Shown here: positions 1-13,006 of the stretch, in pieces
Position numbering within the stretch: position 1 is the first letter of the stretch
How the letters are laid out: every line of letters begins with the position of its first letter
DNA from: Daphnia pulex
Taxonomy: Eukaryota; Arthropoda; Branchiopoda; Diplostraca; Daphniidae
Direction of reading: 5' to 3'
Assembly (NCBI RefSeq): GCF_021134715.1
Contig: NC_060020.1
Location: forward strand, 2,294,001-2,358,000
Length of the DNA stretch: 64,000 bases
Made by a program: the position numbers and the translations under genes
The notes under the pieces: model-generated
Databases searched by the model: none
The model's input: the letters and a program-made list of their open reading frames with translations, nothing else
What the model was told of the DNA's origin: nothing

Positions 1-428
1 GCGGAATAAAAGGAGAAGGGGAGACAAGCAAGTGGGTGGGAGAGAGTGAACAAAAAAAAAATAGATAAAGAAAAGAAATTATGAATCAGAGAAAAAACAG
101 AATAACACAACATTAAATTTCCTGATATCCGAAAGACTTATCAGTTGGATTTGACAGAGTTGGACGGGAAAGGATAGGAGAAATGTTTTATTTTTGTTTT
201 GTTTTTTCGGACGTAAACGAGTCAACATTGAAAGCTTTAATTTGCTGTAGAAATCGAGTAAGTGATAATACGTCGTTTAAAAGCGGCAAGCCAAGCGCTG
301 CAGGTGAACCTTCCCTTTTTTCGGTGCTGAAAAGGTGTGCAATATTTGTGCAATAGGCTCGTGTCTTTTATGTATGTATGTGTGTGTGTGTGTGTTTGCT
401 GATGGCTGTTTTTGATTAAACAACTTAC

Positions 429-2493
429 TTCTTTTCGGGCTCCTTTCTGCCGTGCGATGTTTGTTTTTGTTTGTATTTTTATTTTTGTTTTTGTTTTGTT
501 TGTTTGTTTTTGTTTCGAGTATTTTTTTTTTTTTTGAGGTGGACAAATTGGATGAAAAAAATAAATTTAAACAAAAAAAGCCAATCAGTAAAATGAGAGA
601 AAATTTAAATAAAAAAATTGTTTCGTAGTCGAAATCACTACGACTGGGTAGATACGTGAAAGCTATAATGCAAGCGGATTATTCTCATTTACGACGAATG
701 AAAATTAAAAAATAAAAGGTAAATCAAATAACAAGTAACAATACTTCGAAATAATAAAAGAGGGTGTAAGAAATGTGGATTAGTTCCAAGAGTTCTCGTT
801 ACTCGTAATTTTGGAATTTTGCCATGGAATTAGAATATTATTACACTCGATCACGACGAAGAATAATCGATCGTGGAAAGCCCTGCAACTTGAACATATT
901 TGTGTTTGGACAAGAGGAAATGTTTGCGGGTTTTGCGGATAGAGGAGGTTACGGGGCCCATAATAAACGTAGTATTTCTAAGTAAATTATCAGTTGAGAT
1001 GGAATTATTTAACTGGACCTCTATACTATACTTATATATGTACAACCGATAGAAACGATTAATAAACGATACGGTCACGTTGTTGTTCAGAAAAAAAGGC
1101 AGAGACGATGGCTTACTTGGACCTGTAAAAAACAGAAAGGACAAGACAAACAGAAAGAGAGAAAGAAAAGAGGAGAAAAACATTCGAATTATTATTGGCA
1201 GTCAGGCAATCCATGAATGTATAGATAGTAAGCAGGATTGTGTTGTGTGAAAGGCGTGTTAACACGATTTAGTGCTGTAGTTATATGGAAAATTCGGCCG
1301 GAAAAGAATGTAATTATGAATTCCATTATGAAAGCGGTTGAAATGAAGTGAACCCAGAAAGCGTTTGAATCATTTGAGTGACCAAGAAATCAAGTTTGTG
1401 AGTATTAATAGAAAATGATTTGACTTTCAGGAACAAATTTAATGGAAATCTGTCGTTCGTTACTTAAAAAAAAAAGTAAATGTGAGTAACAGAAGTTGTT
1501 AGACCGGATTGGACAGCGAAAGAAAAAAAAATAGGAAAATAAAATGTTGAATAGTAACAGTTTCAGTCCGAAAAAGCTCGGGTTAATGAAACGAATCACG
1601 GTGCCTAATAAACGTCGATCCAGTTGAACACGTACGCACTCTGCCCTTTTTCTCACGCCCTCCCACGTCCCAACCCTCCTGAATCCTGATATGTACCGAT
1701 CGTCTGACAGCCAGACTGAACTTTAGCACGAGATGAAATTGTTTTCGCTAAATGTAATCATGAATGATAATGTGCGACGTAGACGAACGTCTCTGTTTCG
1801 TAATGGAAAGATAAAATTGGCAGAAGAAAATGATGACTTACACCTCCTCCTCATCACTGCTCCGTTGGGTAACATGAAAAAGAGACAAAAAAGAAGAAAT
1901 ACATTAAATATCACAGTTGCATACAATAATAGCACAATATAATTAGGTAATAACTTAATAGAGCCTACACAAAAATAAAAAAAATAACTTGGTCTCCGTG
2001 TGTTTGAGAAAATAATTTGAGAGGAATGTAGGACTCAAAAGGTGGTGTGTGTGTTGGCTCTAACGGAGTATTTGCTGGATGGCCCGCCTCGATGTATGGA
2101 AATAAACACGACGGCCAAGACTCGTCGAGACGGGCGACGAAAGGTGGTAGAAAAAGAGTGGGTGGGGGGTAGGAGGCTAGGGTAGTGGATAGTAGTAGTA
2201 GTAGACGGAATGAGGATAGAAAGAATTGGGTTGCTGCTGCTAAGCTTAGCACGTTTAAATATAGCCAACGCGCAGTTGTCGGAACGCGCTACAGACTTCA
2301 TGTCCGACTATGGGCAAAAGAACTTTATATACCCTATCGCACACGTCTCGTATATACATCGCTAAAATACGGGTCCCCATTTTAGACTTTGTGTAAAACG
2401 GGAGAAAGTACGCAGCTCCGCTAACAATTCCAAAAAACACAAAAATGCAATGCGAAAAATTCAAACTTACGAGTACTCTTCTTCATCAGACAT
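429..2493 (-). CDS. Probable troponin T, first coding micro-exons (gene continues off the left edge)
   Basis: Troponin T anchors the troponin complex to tropomyosin in muscle. Three micro-exons can be read on the minus strand. Exon 2493-2471 opens MSDEEEYS and ends at a GTAAGT donor. Exon 1856-1842 adds DEEE plus the first two bases of a Val codon, with donor GTGTAAGT. Exon 446-429 completes the Val and adds KEPEK. All phases fit. The MSDEEEY start and a run of tiny acidic exons are typical of arthropod troponin T, whose N terminus is alternatively spliced. A CAG acceptor lies just upstream of the ATG (2510-2512), so at least one 5' UTR exon exists further right. The conserved tropomyosin-binding body is not in the window, so the call rests on the N terminus alone. 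Another protein with an acidic start is possible. Confidence 0.5.
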
Positions 2494-3092
2494 GGTTGAA
2501 AAGTTTTCTGCAGCCCAAAGTCGACGTTATAGGTGTGAATTCGGTAAATGGAAAGAATGAAATCAAAATAGAAAAAAAACAAACAATCAAAAATGTTTCG
2601 TTAGTTCAAGTTGAAAGTGGAGGAAGTCGGTGTTTCTGCATCCGCACTTCCGGTCGGTTGCAGAAACTTCCGTTTTGATTTTGGCTTGTGTGTGATTTGT
2701 TTTTTAAATATTTGGGGTACGAAAATGGTTTTCACTTAGACGTTGTTGTACTCACAAAAGCTTCGACGTTAAAAGATCAAAAAAGAAACAGTGGGGGAAG
2801 GGCGACACGAATGGTCTGTGTGGAGTTGACTTGAGCGTAAAGGCAGCACCGGAGTCTGGAACGAGCCGTTCGCGACTGGAAACCACTCGGGCTGCCACGC
2901 AAAGAGCGACTGGGACAATCCGTTCTCGAGTCCTAATAAACTCGTGTACCACGGCACGGAACGCGGCTGGAACGGTTAGAGCTGACGTCAACACAAGACC
3001 TGCACGCCGTCCATACTCTCTCCTCCTCGGTTTATTAGGCCAAAAGCCACCGTGTAAGCGCTTCCTCCGTTCCGGGCGGAAGGGATGGCTAC

Positions 3093-3102
3093 CTATTTTT
3101 AG
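3093..3102. promoter_or_regulatory. MEF2-type site upstream of the probable troponin T gene
   Basis: CTATTTTTAG matches the MEF2 consensus YTA(A/T)4TAR exactly. It lies about 600 bp upstream of the MSDEEEY start exon, where a promoter of a muscle gene would be expected. A single consensus match is weak evidence by itself; the muscle-gene context is what makes it worth listing. Confidence 0.4.
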
Positions 3103-3539
3103 TCGTCAGCAGGGGCACCAAGACGGCAGAGCAAAGAAGACAAGACCAGCAAGCATCTTTCTTCTACAGTAGTACAGTCCGGACGAATAAAAATCTATCT
3201 GCACTACCGACCCCGTTTCTCCTACACCTAATACGTACACAGCATTGGGCGAAACCAACGTCGTAGACTTACTGTCCTATCCAGGGACCAAAATGATACG
3301 AAAAGTCTACAAGTTTTTGCTTTCTTTTGGACACTTCCGGAATACAAATAAAAAGAAAAGTATCGACGAACTAGAATGATAATCAGATAAAACCAACCCA
3401 TCCGGCAACATTTGAAATTGACTCTAAGAATAGTTTTTTTTTTCTGTAAATATTTCACGTTTACTTTGTACACCAACTCAAAGTTATGCAGTTGAGAGTA
3501 TGATGCCGATGAGTCATCCGCGCCTCTATTTTTGCGTAG

Positions 3540-3897
3540 ACTGTATACAAATCTCATCAACTGTATGGCGATGCCAATACAAACAAGAACAGAGTTTTTG
3601 GATCTCATTACGGATGTTCCCCATAATATCAAAGACTATTCCCTGGGCGTTAGGCGTTGTTTACACGAGTTAATTCTCCAATGGAATTTCAATGAGCATT
3701 CTTTCCTATCAGCAACTTTTCAGAGTTATAAACTCTTTCAAATCAATCAGAGAGTATCAAATTTCTTTTTAAGCAATCCACCATCGACTTCAAACTCATT
3801 CATAAAAGTATCGAGTATTAAAGTTAACAATGCATTGCAAACTGTTGGCTTATTTGGCGTACAAATTTTACCGCACAGCAGTACAATAATTACACAG
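3540..3897 (+). other. Exon-like open frame of unknown origin
   Basis: A 358-bp open frame is bounded by an AG acceptor (TTTTTGCGTAG) and a GT donor (CAG/GTATAC). The roughly 119 residues have a balanced composition (for example RTEFLDLITDVPHN and LGVRRCLHELILQW) unlike the low-complexity frames around it. I do not recognise the family and found no adjoining exon. A minus-strand frame overlaps it (3228-3632). It could be an orphan exon, a gene fragment or chance. Confidence 0.25.
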
Positions 3898-3999
3898 GTA
3901 TACAAATTAATTGTGACTTTTCACTGAGCAGTGAAAAGGGAATCTGGAAAGTTCTAACTTTACATTCCCTCAGCATAGGAATCTGAGGGCAATGATCCG

Positions 4000-5650
4000 T
4001 TAAATAACAAGAAACAAGAGCCTTGATTCCATTTCAAACAGCTCGCGGTTTCCGGATACAAATTTCCTCGCCCAGAAGAACACCGGTGAGCAGCAAAGGA
4101 CAAAGCGAGAATTGAGGGAACGCAAAAAGAAAATGGGGAACTATCGCAGCTGACTGCCGTTGAGTCGTTCCATATTTAGTTGTTGGCCCTTAACGGCTCG
4201 GCTTTAGCTAGAGAGAAATTCAAGAAGGTGGGTGTACGTATAGCCTGGCCCTGCTCTCGGCTGCTGCTGCTGCCCTTGGTTGGTATGGGGGGGACCGGGG
4301 CGGCTGCCTCTATGCTCCAACAAGCTACTACCACACTTTCCAGTTTCAGCTGCTGTGTGAAGGCAAAACCAACAATCAGCGCGGCTCCCGGCACCAATCG
4401 CAGCGACAAAACAGCGAGAATGGTAGCGCTCCATAGCTATAGGAGGCCGGCCGGTCGTCGTCGCCGCCGCCTAGTTCTTCTTGGTACGGGTTGTGCGTTC
4501 CGAGCTATTTCTGTGCCACTCCTAAAATGAACATTCCCGCAACATTTTTTTCACTCTCTTCTTTACTTTCACGCTCTTCCTCCATCCCCGCCTTCTATAT
4601 TTCCTTCTCTTCGTGTTGATTCTTGTTTGTTGTAAGCCAAACCTATAACCTCCTGATGATTCACTTCATCGCTAATCCGTTCGCCTTTTTTTCACGCCAA
4701 ATCGCAAAAAACCGCAGAATTTCGCGTAGCCAATATCGCGTTCAAAATGCTTAGTTGCATAATTTCTTGACAGATAGAAACCTCGTGCACGGGCTACATT
4801 TTGGCAAATTGACAATGCAAGCACTGTACGTATTATACCATTACGCTGTATTTCGCATTTCTATTTCGTTCGAGACGTTAATAGTTGCCTTGAATGAACG
4901 GCATTGAATGAATAATATTTGGATAACAAAAACCTTCAACTCTTTTCATGCAGCGGACTTTAAACTAAGCTAAAAAACCTAGGCTATACATTTATTGTCT
5001 GGTTTCAACATGTCAGATATTTGATAGCATCGACTGACGGCATGAGGGCATTTCGTATTGACGCACTTTGGTTATCTCACTTGACGAGTCTTGAGACAAG
5101 TACATATTAGATTGTGGTCTGACTGATTTTTTTAAGCGATAAACCGGCCACATATTGTAAGGCTTCCCCCAAGGGAGAAAAGATATGCGTCTGACATTGT
5201 AGAATAATCGTGTTCAACTACTGGGCAAATCCATTGAAGCAGTTGTCGCGTCCGGAGGTGAAGAAGCAAAAATGGGCGTTCCCCAACTGGCTATCTCTCT
5301 TAATTTTTCCATGCTTCAGATACGCCTCTTAAGGCTTGATTGCTCCGACGCTTGTGCGCTGGCTGTCAATTAGTCGACACCTACTCCCCGATCTTTTTTT
5401 TTTAAACTCGAATTCTATCTATCGAATACAATCGAACATTTCACAAATGTCAACTGCAGGACATAGTTAGGTTACCCATGGACGCGAACCGGAAAACTGC
5501 CTAGCAACAAGTTTCACCCCTCCAAAAAACCTTCAAATAAAAAAACCAGTTGTGACCTAGATAGCTTCGAGAGCAGATCAGCTGAAAGTTCAGTGTTGGT
5601 GCATTGTACTTTTCTTACCCTTCAGCTGCAATTTGCACGAAGGTGGAAGA
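4000..5650. other. Intergenic stretch, no gene seen
   Basis: This stretch lies between the exon-like frame and the ZnT1-like gene. It contains a short CTG/GCTGCTGCTG run near 4260 and several open frames that are low-complexity or Arg/Ala-rich (4180-4530). None has convincing splice context or a family resemblance. The base composition alternates between GC-rich (4180-4520) and AT-rich. Confidence 0.6.
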
Positions 5651-5662
5651 AATAAACACAAA

Positions 5663-8405
5663 ATGAAAAATATACTGTGGAAGCAGCCCGGGCTAGACCG
5701 GCTGATATGTGTTCTAGTGGCTAGTGTCGCCTTGTTTTTGGTTCAAATCATTATGAGTCACATAACTCATTCCCTCACGCTCCTTGCGGCCGCCTACCAC
5801 ATGCTGTACAACATATTCTCGCTAGTTGGTTGCATCACCACCATCAAGGTATTCAACAATTCCTATTTTCAATTTCTGGTGTACAAAATGTACAATCAAT
5901 TGAATTGCGCATTTCAATGTCACGAGGGCATCGCCATAGACGAGAACCTTCGTACGTAAATGTAAACAATACTTGGACTTGAGCAAAGATTGAAGCGGCG
6001 ACGAAGTTCAACTAAAATCTTAAAGATATCTTTGCACGTAGCGTCACAAAGTCCAGATTTGTTTTTAAATCGTCAAAGTCCAAAGAGTCAATTCAAATCG
6101 CAAAAAAAAAATTAACATGTTCTGTTGCTGTTGTTACCATGTTGTTAACATGTCCTTTTTTTTTTCTTTTTTGAATAATGCAGATGTGCCAACGTGGATC
6201 CAGCGTGTCAAACACATTTGGATGGGTAATTAAAAAAATGTGTGCAGCATTTTATTGCTGTTCATGGCCTACCAAATATTAGACAGCTCACACCATTAAT
6301 AAGGTTTTAGGACCAAGATGTTTTCTTTTTCTGAGAAAGCCATTACGTTATATTACTTTTTGTTGAATAAGAAATCCAAGCAAGGACTAGATACTGAAAA
6401 CATCAATGAAAAATACTTTTACAAAACTTTGTTTTAATCGTCTTTCAAAATTCGGGAAACAGAGTGCTACTAAGATAAGGAATAATAAATTCAACGATTA
6501 TTTAAGAATAGAACAATGGCTTTCAACTGAAGAAAAATAGCGCAATCGCTCGTGTTATTCAAAGACATAAAACATCGAAACCATGCCTTTGAACTAGAAT
6601 GAGTAAACTTTGTAACCCAAAATCCAATGGAGCACTTACACCTCTTATCTGTTGTAGGCACGTAACAAATAATAAATGGGCTCCAAGATTAGTTCTAAGG
6701 TTACGCATTTAAAAAAATTATTACGACTGGTGTGACTGTTGGGCTTGTAAATGTTTGATGTGTGGATTTTAATCGGCTGTGTTTATCACGTTTATTCCCC
6801 CCTTCTTTCTATCATGATAGGCTCGTCTGGAGGTACTATCGACAGTGGTTAACCTTCTATTTCTAAGCGCACTGGATTTCTCCTTGGTTGTGGAGGCTAT
6901 TCAAACTCTAATCCATTCCGATCACATGGATTCTATGCATCAACCGGAGATTATCTGCATCGTGGCTGGGGTTGGAATAGTATTCAACTGCATTTGCATT
7001 CTGCTCATCGGAGGTATACAAATCAATTTTTATCGAAAAAAAAGGGAACAAAAAATTCTAGACAGGATGAACGCTTTCTTCCCATAGGCTTTACTCATCA
7101 TCAAGGGAGTTTTCTAGCTCTGACACCGGGAGGGGATGTGGTCGTCCAGCATGGAGTCGCCACCGAAGACGCTGTCCGTCGAGGATTGCGCCGTCTGGCA
7201 ACTACAGATAGAAATGAATGCTCTGGTGGGAAACCACAAGATATTGAAGAAACCGAAGTGGATGGCATGATTCCGCAAATGGAACCCTCCAATGCGAAAG
7301 TCAAAGGCGTTATTGCGAGAGTTTCACAAAGATGGCCAACAATGTACTCTGTCTTTCGTGACAACGCAAGTAAAATGAAATGAAAATGAAATGACTGTCA
7401 ACCAATCAAGTTTCTGATTCTGTGTCATTTTTACAGGTACTGTCATCGCCCTGATCTCAGCTGCAGTCGTGTACGAGAACGGAGAGAGTTTAATTTCTCT
7501 ACTGATCGATCCCATCCTATCAATAGTTTCTGTTGCTATTCTTGCCCTCACATCTTACCCGTTCAGTGAGCTTACAAAACACAATTTGGTACCTCTACTC
7601 CCATCAATTCGCATTATAAACCTTTATATTTTTGAAATATCGTAGTTATTCAAGCCGGACAGATACTTTTGCAAACTACACCGGCCCACATCGACGTTGG
7701 TGAACTGAAAACAAGATTAAAAGATGCTTTCCCGTCTGTCGTTAACATTCACGATTTACACGTATGGGCTTTAACTCCCGAACGAGTCATTTCTACTGCG
7801 CATTTAGTCTTCATGAACGAAAATGTTTATCTAAGTGTCAAGGAACCCATCAGAATTTTTTTCCTTGGTCAAGGTATCACTCGAGTAACACTACAACCAG
7901 AATTCTACAAGGTAAATCTAATGCTTTCATGAATCAACAAGAATTCAATAGTTTTAATGTGGTTTTACCTTAGTTTGGAAATTTGACACCAGCACAAAGT
8001 ACAACCTGTGTACTAACCTGTAATAAGGATGGTTGCAAGTCAAGAACCTGTTGCAACTACGAGCGTGCTGCCACTGTCGACGTCGATGTTGCTCCTATGG
8101 AAGACGTTGAATCGCCAGCCCACCGCCATGCTTCTGATGTAGTGACCACCACGAGATCTGTGACAGTGATGCTTAACGTTGGCCATTCCCAAGTTTCTCC
8201 AAATACTGATAAGTCATCGATCAAGGATGATTTACACGTAAAACACTTGACATTCAAGTCTCCCATCCATGATAATTGCAGCACTGAATGCGAATCACAT
8301 GTCTCAAATTCGACACATCCTTCGTCAACGACGTCAAGCCAAAAAGAAACAGCTGATGAAACTGAAAATAATGTTTCAGAAAAAAGTTTAGATGCACCTG
8401 ATTAA
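5663..8405 (+). CDS. ZnT1-like (SLC30 family) zinc transporter, with altered metal-site residues
   Basis: Seven coding exons (5663-5848, 6184-6225, 6821-7013, 7088-7369, 7437-7565, 7646-7911, 7974-8405) give 509 residues. SLC30A1 proteins export zinc across the plasma membrane in exchange for protons. Family marks seen: NTFGW from the 14-codon exon 2 just before TM3, the C-terminal cytoplasmic domain with ILLQTTPAHID and HDLHVWAL, and a tail with the ZnT1-type Cys cluster (TCVLTC...CCNY). The His-rich TM4-5 loop of ZnT1 is reduced to a short linker with THHQG. The transport-site HxxxD motifs are not intact: TM2 reads YHMLYN, with Asn where Asp is expected, and TM5 reads SVFRD, with Ser where His is expected. 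The protein may be a modified or inactive paralogue. A polyadenylation signal AATAAA lies at 8440-8445. Confidence 0.88.
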
Positions 8406-8702
8406 AAATAATTGCTCATGATTTTTTCAGTGAGGAAATAATAAAGTGATTTGTTTACTATTTTATTTTCAACTTTGAAATATGAAATAGGATTCGAAGA
8501 AAATTTTTTTTTATGAAGAGAGCGTTAATCGAAAATGGCAACATCGCGCCATCGAACATGTTTTTGAAGTTTAAAAACGGAGGAGTGGGTTCGTCAATTT
8601 TCTGAGTTCTGACGTTTTTTTATACAGAAAAGAGCTTCCAGTATTAAATATCAACAACATAACTTTTTGCTTACACCTAATAAGTTTATAAAATTTAAAT
8701 AT

Positions 8703-11700
8703 ATGATGGAGGATTTGGCTGATGGAATCAAGACAAAATCTCTTACAAATGCATTGGAATTACTCACCGAGCAAGTACGATATGGATCCTTTTTTGTTGT
8801 AGTGACTAGTGAATAAGCCGTCAAATTTAATGAGGGTTTTTGAATTAGAAATTGTTTCACTCTGCATTAATCATGTACCTTTTTCCATGTTTAGGTATTA
8901 GAAATCAGCTCATTGACAACAAAAGATTTGGAAGAAAAGCCCCATCTGAGACAGAGCTTAGAACATCTCTCAGATGGCATCAGGTTATCAACCCAACAGC
9001 TTTGTGAGCTTCTCGCTAGGAAATTAAAGAACCTTAACCCTTCAATCAACACTTTTGAAACATTCAAGGAGATGCTAATGACAGCAGAAGAAGCAGCAAC
9101 ATATTCTCTTTGGCTTACAGCAGATGAAACAAGTTTGGAAACATTCCAGGAGAAAATTGCTGGGCTTTTAGAAGTTCTTTTAAGGATTTTTGTTTTTTGG
9201 GATCAGCAGCTCATTAAAAGTTTTCAATATTCCATCAACTACTTAAAAGAACCTCTTTATAATATGAGGAACACACAGTTTCTTCATGAAATTCTGTCTT
9301 TATACAAAGTAGGGTGCCATATCTAGTATTAAGATTCAATTGATCAAAATTGTTAAATTTTCTTTTGCACAGGAATTCATCATACGGTTTGGAAGTTTCT
9401 CTGAAAAATTGTCTCATCGTATTCAAGATTTACTTGATCACAAGTTGCAAAATGAATTCTGGATTCACCTCAATTGCATTCGCAAATTAGTAACTTCCTT
9501 TGCTGAAGTTATCAAGAACATAGCTTGCTATCCCTGGAGCAAACATAGCAAGGCATATATTAAACAAGTTCTTTTATGAATTTATTTTATGATTGTTCAT
9601 TTTTAGATTTCGAAGGAGTTTGTCGTGAAAGAGTTGGTTTCGTTGCTTGACGAGATAAGCGAACTTCTTGGTTTAGAGCAGTCAGCTGAAGATATTCGCG
9701 ATGGCACATCTTTCCTTGGCGCTATTGACGACGTATTGGAACAACTTGAACGTAGTCATTTTGAGGACGAAGAAATGGGTTGGCGAATGAATCTCATTCT
9801 GCAGCACGCCATGACCGTATCCAAGTTTTCGTGCGAAGAAGATCGGATTCAGATAACACGCAATTCGCAACGTGTTTTGAATGAATATCGGTCACTACAA
9901 TCTTTGCTACACAATTTAGAAAACTCACCCAGTGATATATCACTGGCCGTCGACATTTTCCGTGATTTCTTGGAACTCATGGAACAGAGTGTCAACCATT
10001 CTTTGCTTAGAATGATGGTCGAGGTTAATTAAGAAATCTAAACGCGCTTATCAAATTATTAATAATTACCTAATTTTGCAGAATTTATCTATTTGCACCG
10101 AACCGATACGAAGACTCATACACCAATGTCCAATTAAAAATAACGAGTTGGATTCATCACGAGATACTTCTGACCTCGCAGCTGAAGTGGAAGAATTTGA
10201 CAATGTAAGTATTTTTAAAACACAATTAGTTAAAATTATAGAACAATCAACCCATGGTACAATCTTATGTTTCCCAAATAAACCCTGTAGGTTATGGAAC
10301 GGGTCTTACAAACCTGTTTTTTTGCACTGTCATCGACCGCAGATCTTCCAAGTATAATTTTTAATATTTGGTAATTCGACCAACTTAATTTCCACTTATT
10401 TTGTATGCCTTAGAAATTCAAGTAATTAGATGCGCTCTTAAGCTCCTTGAATCACTTGAAGCTGAAATGGTACCGGCAATTTACAGTTGCTACTTGGATC
10501 CTACGAACAAAGCAGCGAGTTGCCACCTACAATTTCTATGGCGTTCCTTCCAAGAGCACTGCACGCACATGCAAACTAGCTTGGATTCTATCGCCGATCC
10601 CATTGCTTTCTGTCACGTACGGTGTTAGAAAAAAGAACTTCTTATGTCTATTATTTACAATCATTTTCAAATTTAGGTTGCAGAAAAGGTTTTGAATAAC
10701 CACATTACTGAACTTAGAAAAAATGTTTACGTCCAGGACGTGGTATTACTTGAACGTCACTGTCGCCCGATTGTACTGATCACCACACGATGTTTGGCAA
10801 TTGTAGAAGGGCAAAATTGGGACGATGCAACTAAAGCTAAAATTTATCTAAAGGAAGTTCATCTTGGTAGGACAAAAATACGTTACGGTTGTTGCCAGAC
10901 TAGGTATTTTAACTTGTGTTAATTTTAATAGCCCTTCGGGAGTTTCGTGGTGCTGCCTTGTTAGCGGTAGGAAACGTCAGCGATCTTAGTGGTCATAGAT
11001 CGATGTTGAAGAGAGCCGAACTCGTGCTCAAATACCTAATGAAGTGCATTGATTCAATGAAGCAAATGCAGGAATCTGAACTGCATCTAACAGTACAAGA
11101 AACTTTAAGAAACGAAATCAAGGGCACTCCATCCATCATGCTATTCCCAGATGACGTCATTGATTTACCCTGTGACCCAGTGAAAAGTGTACGGGGTACA
11201 ACTCTGTTATATAATCCCAACTCAACACGAATTGGACGCTTACCCAAACGGAAAATTCTCCATTCAAATTACTGCCAAGAAACAAGTGAGCAAGATGTAT
11301 CAGAAATGTCTCGCTTCATCGATACAAAACAAACTTGGAGAACTCGTTGCACTACTATACCTACAAGAGAGGAATCCATTCTGGATATGGAAGTGAAACA
11401 CGAAATTTCTAATATTTCAGAATCTTTCGATTTGACAAGTATGTTTTTCTTGTTTACTATTAAGTACGTTTCTCTGTACCATACAATAACTTATTTTTTA
11501 AAAATGAATTTTTTACCAGATCTTTTGGAAGAGCTCTCTACACTGGAAGGAACGCTGAAATCTACTCAATCTAGCCAAATTTTCGCGGTCGAGTCTCAGG
11601 AACAATTCACTCCATCCGACACTCACAGTAAAGCTACTCCATTAAGTGTAAGTATAAGTACTCCACAGCGACTTAGAGATTTACAAATTGTATCAGAGCG

Positions 11701-11737
11701 TCTCGCTTTGCTTCGCAAACAAAATTTCAATGCGTAA
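8703..11737 (+). CDS. Large all-helical protein, possibly serendipity-alpha / alpha-catenin-like
   Basis: Ten exons (8703-8774, 8895-9308, 9373-9567, 9607-10023, 10082-10204, 10291-10351, 10414-10616, 10677-10866, 10932-11438, 11520-11737) join in phase into 799 residues. The sequence is almost wholly amphipathic helix with few Gly or Pro, no signal peptide and no membrane span. Stretches such as LRQSLEHLSDGIRLSTQQL and REFRGAALLAVGNVSDLSGH have the feel of vinculin/alpha-catenin-type helical bundles, and an arthropod protein of that type is serendipity locus alpha, which acts on actin at cellularisation. The family assignment is an impression, not a motif match. The C-terminal 150 residues are Ser/Thr-rich and probably disordered. 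The stop codon lies 73 bp from the convergent PLP-protein stop. Confidence 0.65.
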
Positions 11738-11810
11738 CCTCTAGGTTGAGTGGATTTTCTTTATTGCTGGATTTTGCATTTTAACGTCATCGTTTAACAT
11801 GTGCACTTCA

Positions 11811-13006
11811 TTATTCGTTGCTACTTTTTTCATGTTTTGGGGCTCTCGACCCAAAAATAAGGCTTCCGACCCTTACGTTTGTGCTTCCAAGCTCAATCTA
11901 AATAGTTTACAGGAATGATTTCAAAAAATAAATTTTTTTCCTTCAAATTTTGGCATGAAAATTACCGCATGTTCGTAGTCGGAAGACATTCCCATTGATA
12001 ATTCTAAAGACTCTTTTGGTAAATCAGGGATGCAAATGATTTCCTTGTGACATTCAATCATTTTCTATTGGAAGTAAACAAAAATTAGTATTATTTTAGC
12101 AATAATTATAGATACCGCAAACCTTACAAGAAAATCTGGGTTAGGTCCCAAAGAAACGTCATGATTAGAGGCGCCAATTGTCATCAATCCGCAAAACTCT
12201 AATTCTGAACATTTTTCTATTATGAATTTGGCCAACTTAATAGCTTCAGAAGGCTCAACTCCATTTTTGCCTGTAAACATTGAAGAAACAAATAGTAAGC
12301 ATGCAGTATGATTTTTAAATTGTCTTGTTTAATTTACTTTCTTCATCACTGGTCTTAACCTGCACCATAACTTTCAGTTTCTCCATTTTATTAAGTTTTA
12401 CCCAGGATTTGTTTAAAGCATCAGCTATTTTAACTGAATCAATTGTTTCTACCATGTACAAATTTTGCACAGAAGCCAGTTTCTTCATTTTGTTACTTTG
12501 CAGATGGCCAATCATATGCCAACGAATGTCTGGGCACTCTTCCAAAATCTAGGAATGGTACTACTCAATTTAGATTTAAAACAACAGTAATAATTCAAGT
12601 ATATCATTAATAAATTTACAGACTTTTGGATCAGTTGATTTTCCTCCCAGCTCTGGAATATAGTTCTCTCCAAAATGTCTTTGTCCACCATGATAAGCCT
12701 CAATGACATCATCAACTGGTTTAGTTTTTGAAACAGCTACTAATGTAGGTGCTTTAAAAGCGGCCGCCTATAAGGAAAATGAAAAATTCCGTTTATAGAA
12801 AAATTCAGGTTAAAGCAAGACAGTAAAGTACATACCTCTTGGACTCTTTTCAAAGAGGCTGCCATCATTTTGGCTTTTACAAATTCCAGGTTTTCTTTTA
12901 TGTATTGTGAAGTTGTCATTTTTCTATTGCTTTGAATTTGTAAGGCAATTGGTTTAAACACCCACAAATTCAAGGACTGGCAGTGACGGAAATTATAAAA
13001 TACCAT
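11811..13006 (-). CDS. PLPBP: Pyridoxal phosphate homeostasis protein (YggS/PROSC family)
   Basis: This is a PLP-binding, fold-type III barrel protein that buffers pyridoxal phosphate. Exons from the core start are 12919-12836, 12767-12624, 12548-12338, 12270-12128, 12064-11966 and 11897-11811, giving 255 residues, close to the family's usual 230-275. Diagnostic segments: LVAVSKTKP with the PLP lysine, [38 protein letters not shown] and [14 protein letters not shown] second in-frame ATG at 13006 adds 29 residues without any acidic residue, which could be a mitochondrial presequence. The gene faces UROS head-to-head across under 500 bp. Confidence 0.95.

Noticed and set aside
41..546. 89-residue Lys/Asn-rich minus-strand frame at 277-546
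   Set aside because: Derived from T-rich repeats (TTTTTGTTTTTG); only the 18-nt micro-exon inside it has splice signals and phase.
4180..4530. 116-residue plus-strand frame rich in Ala, Arg and Leu
   Set aside because: It overlaps two minus-strand frames, has a GC-driven composition and no splice context or motif.
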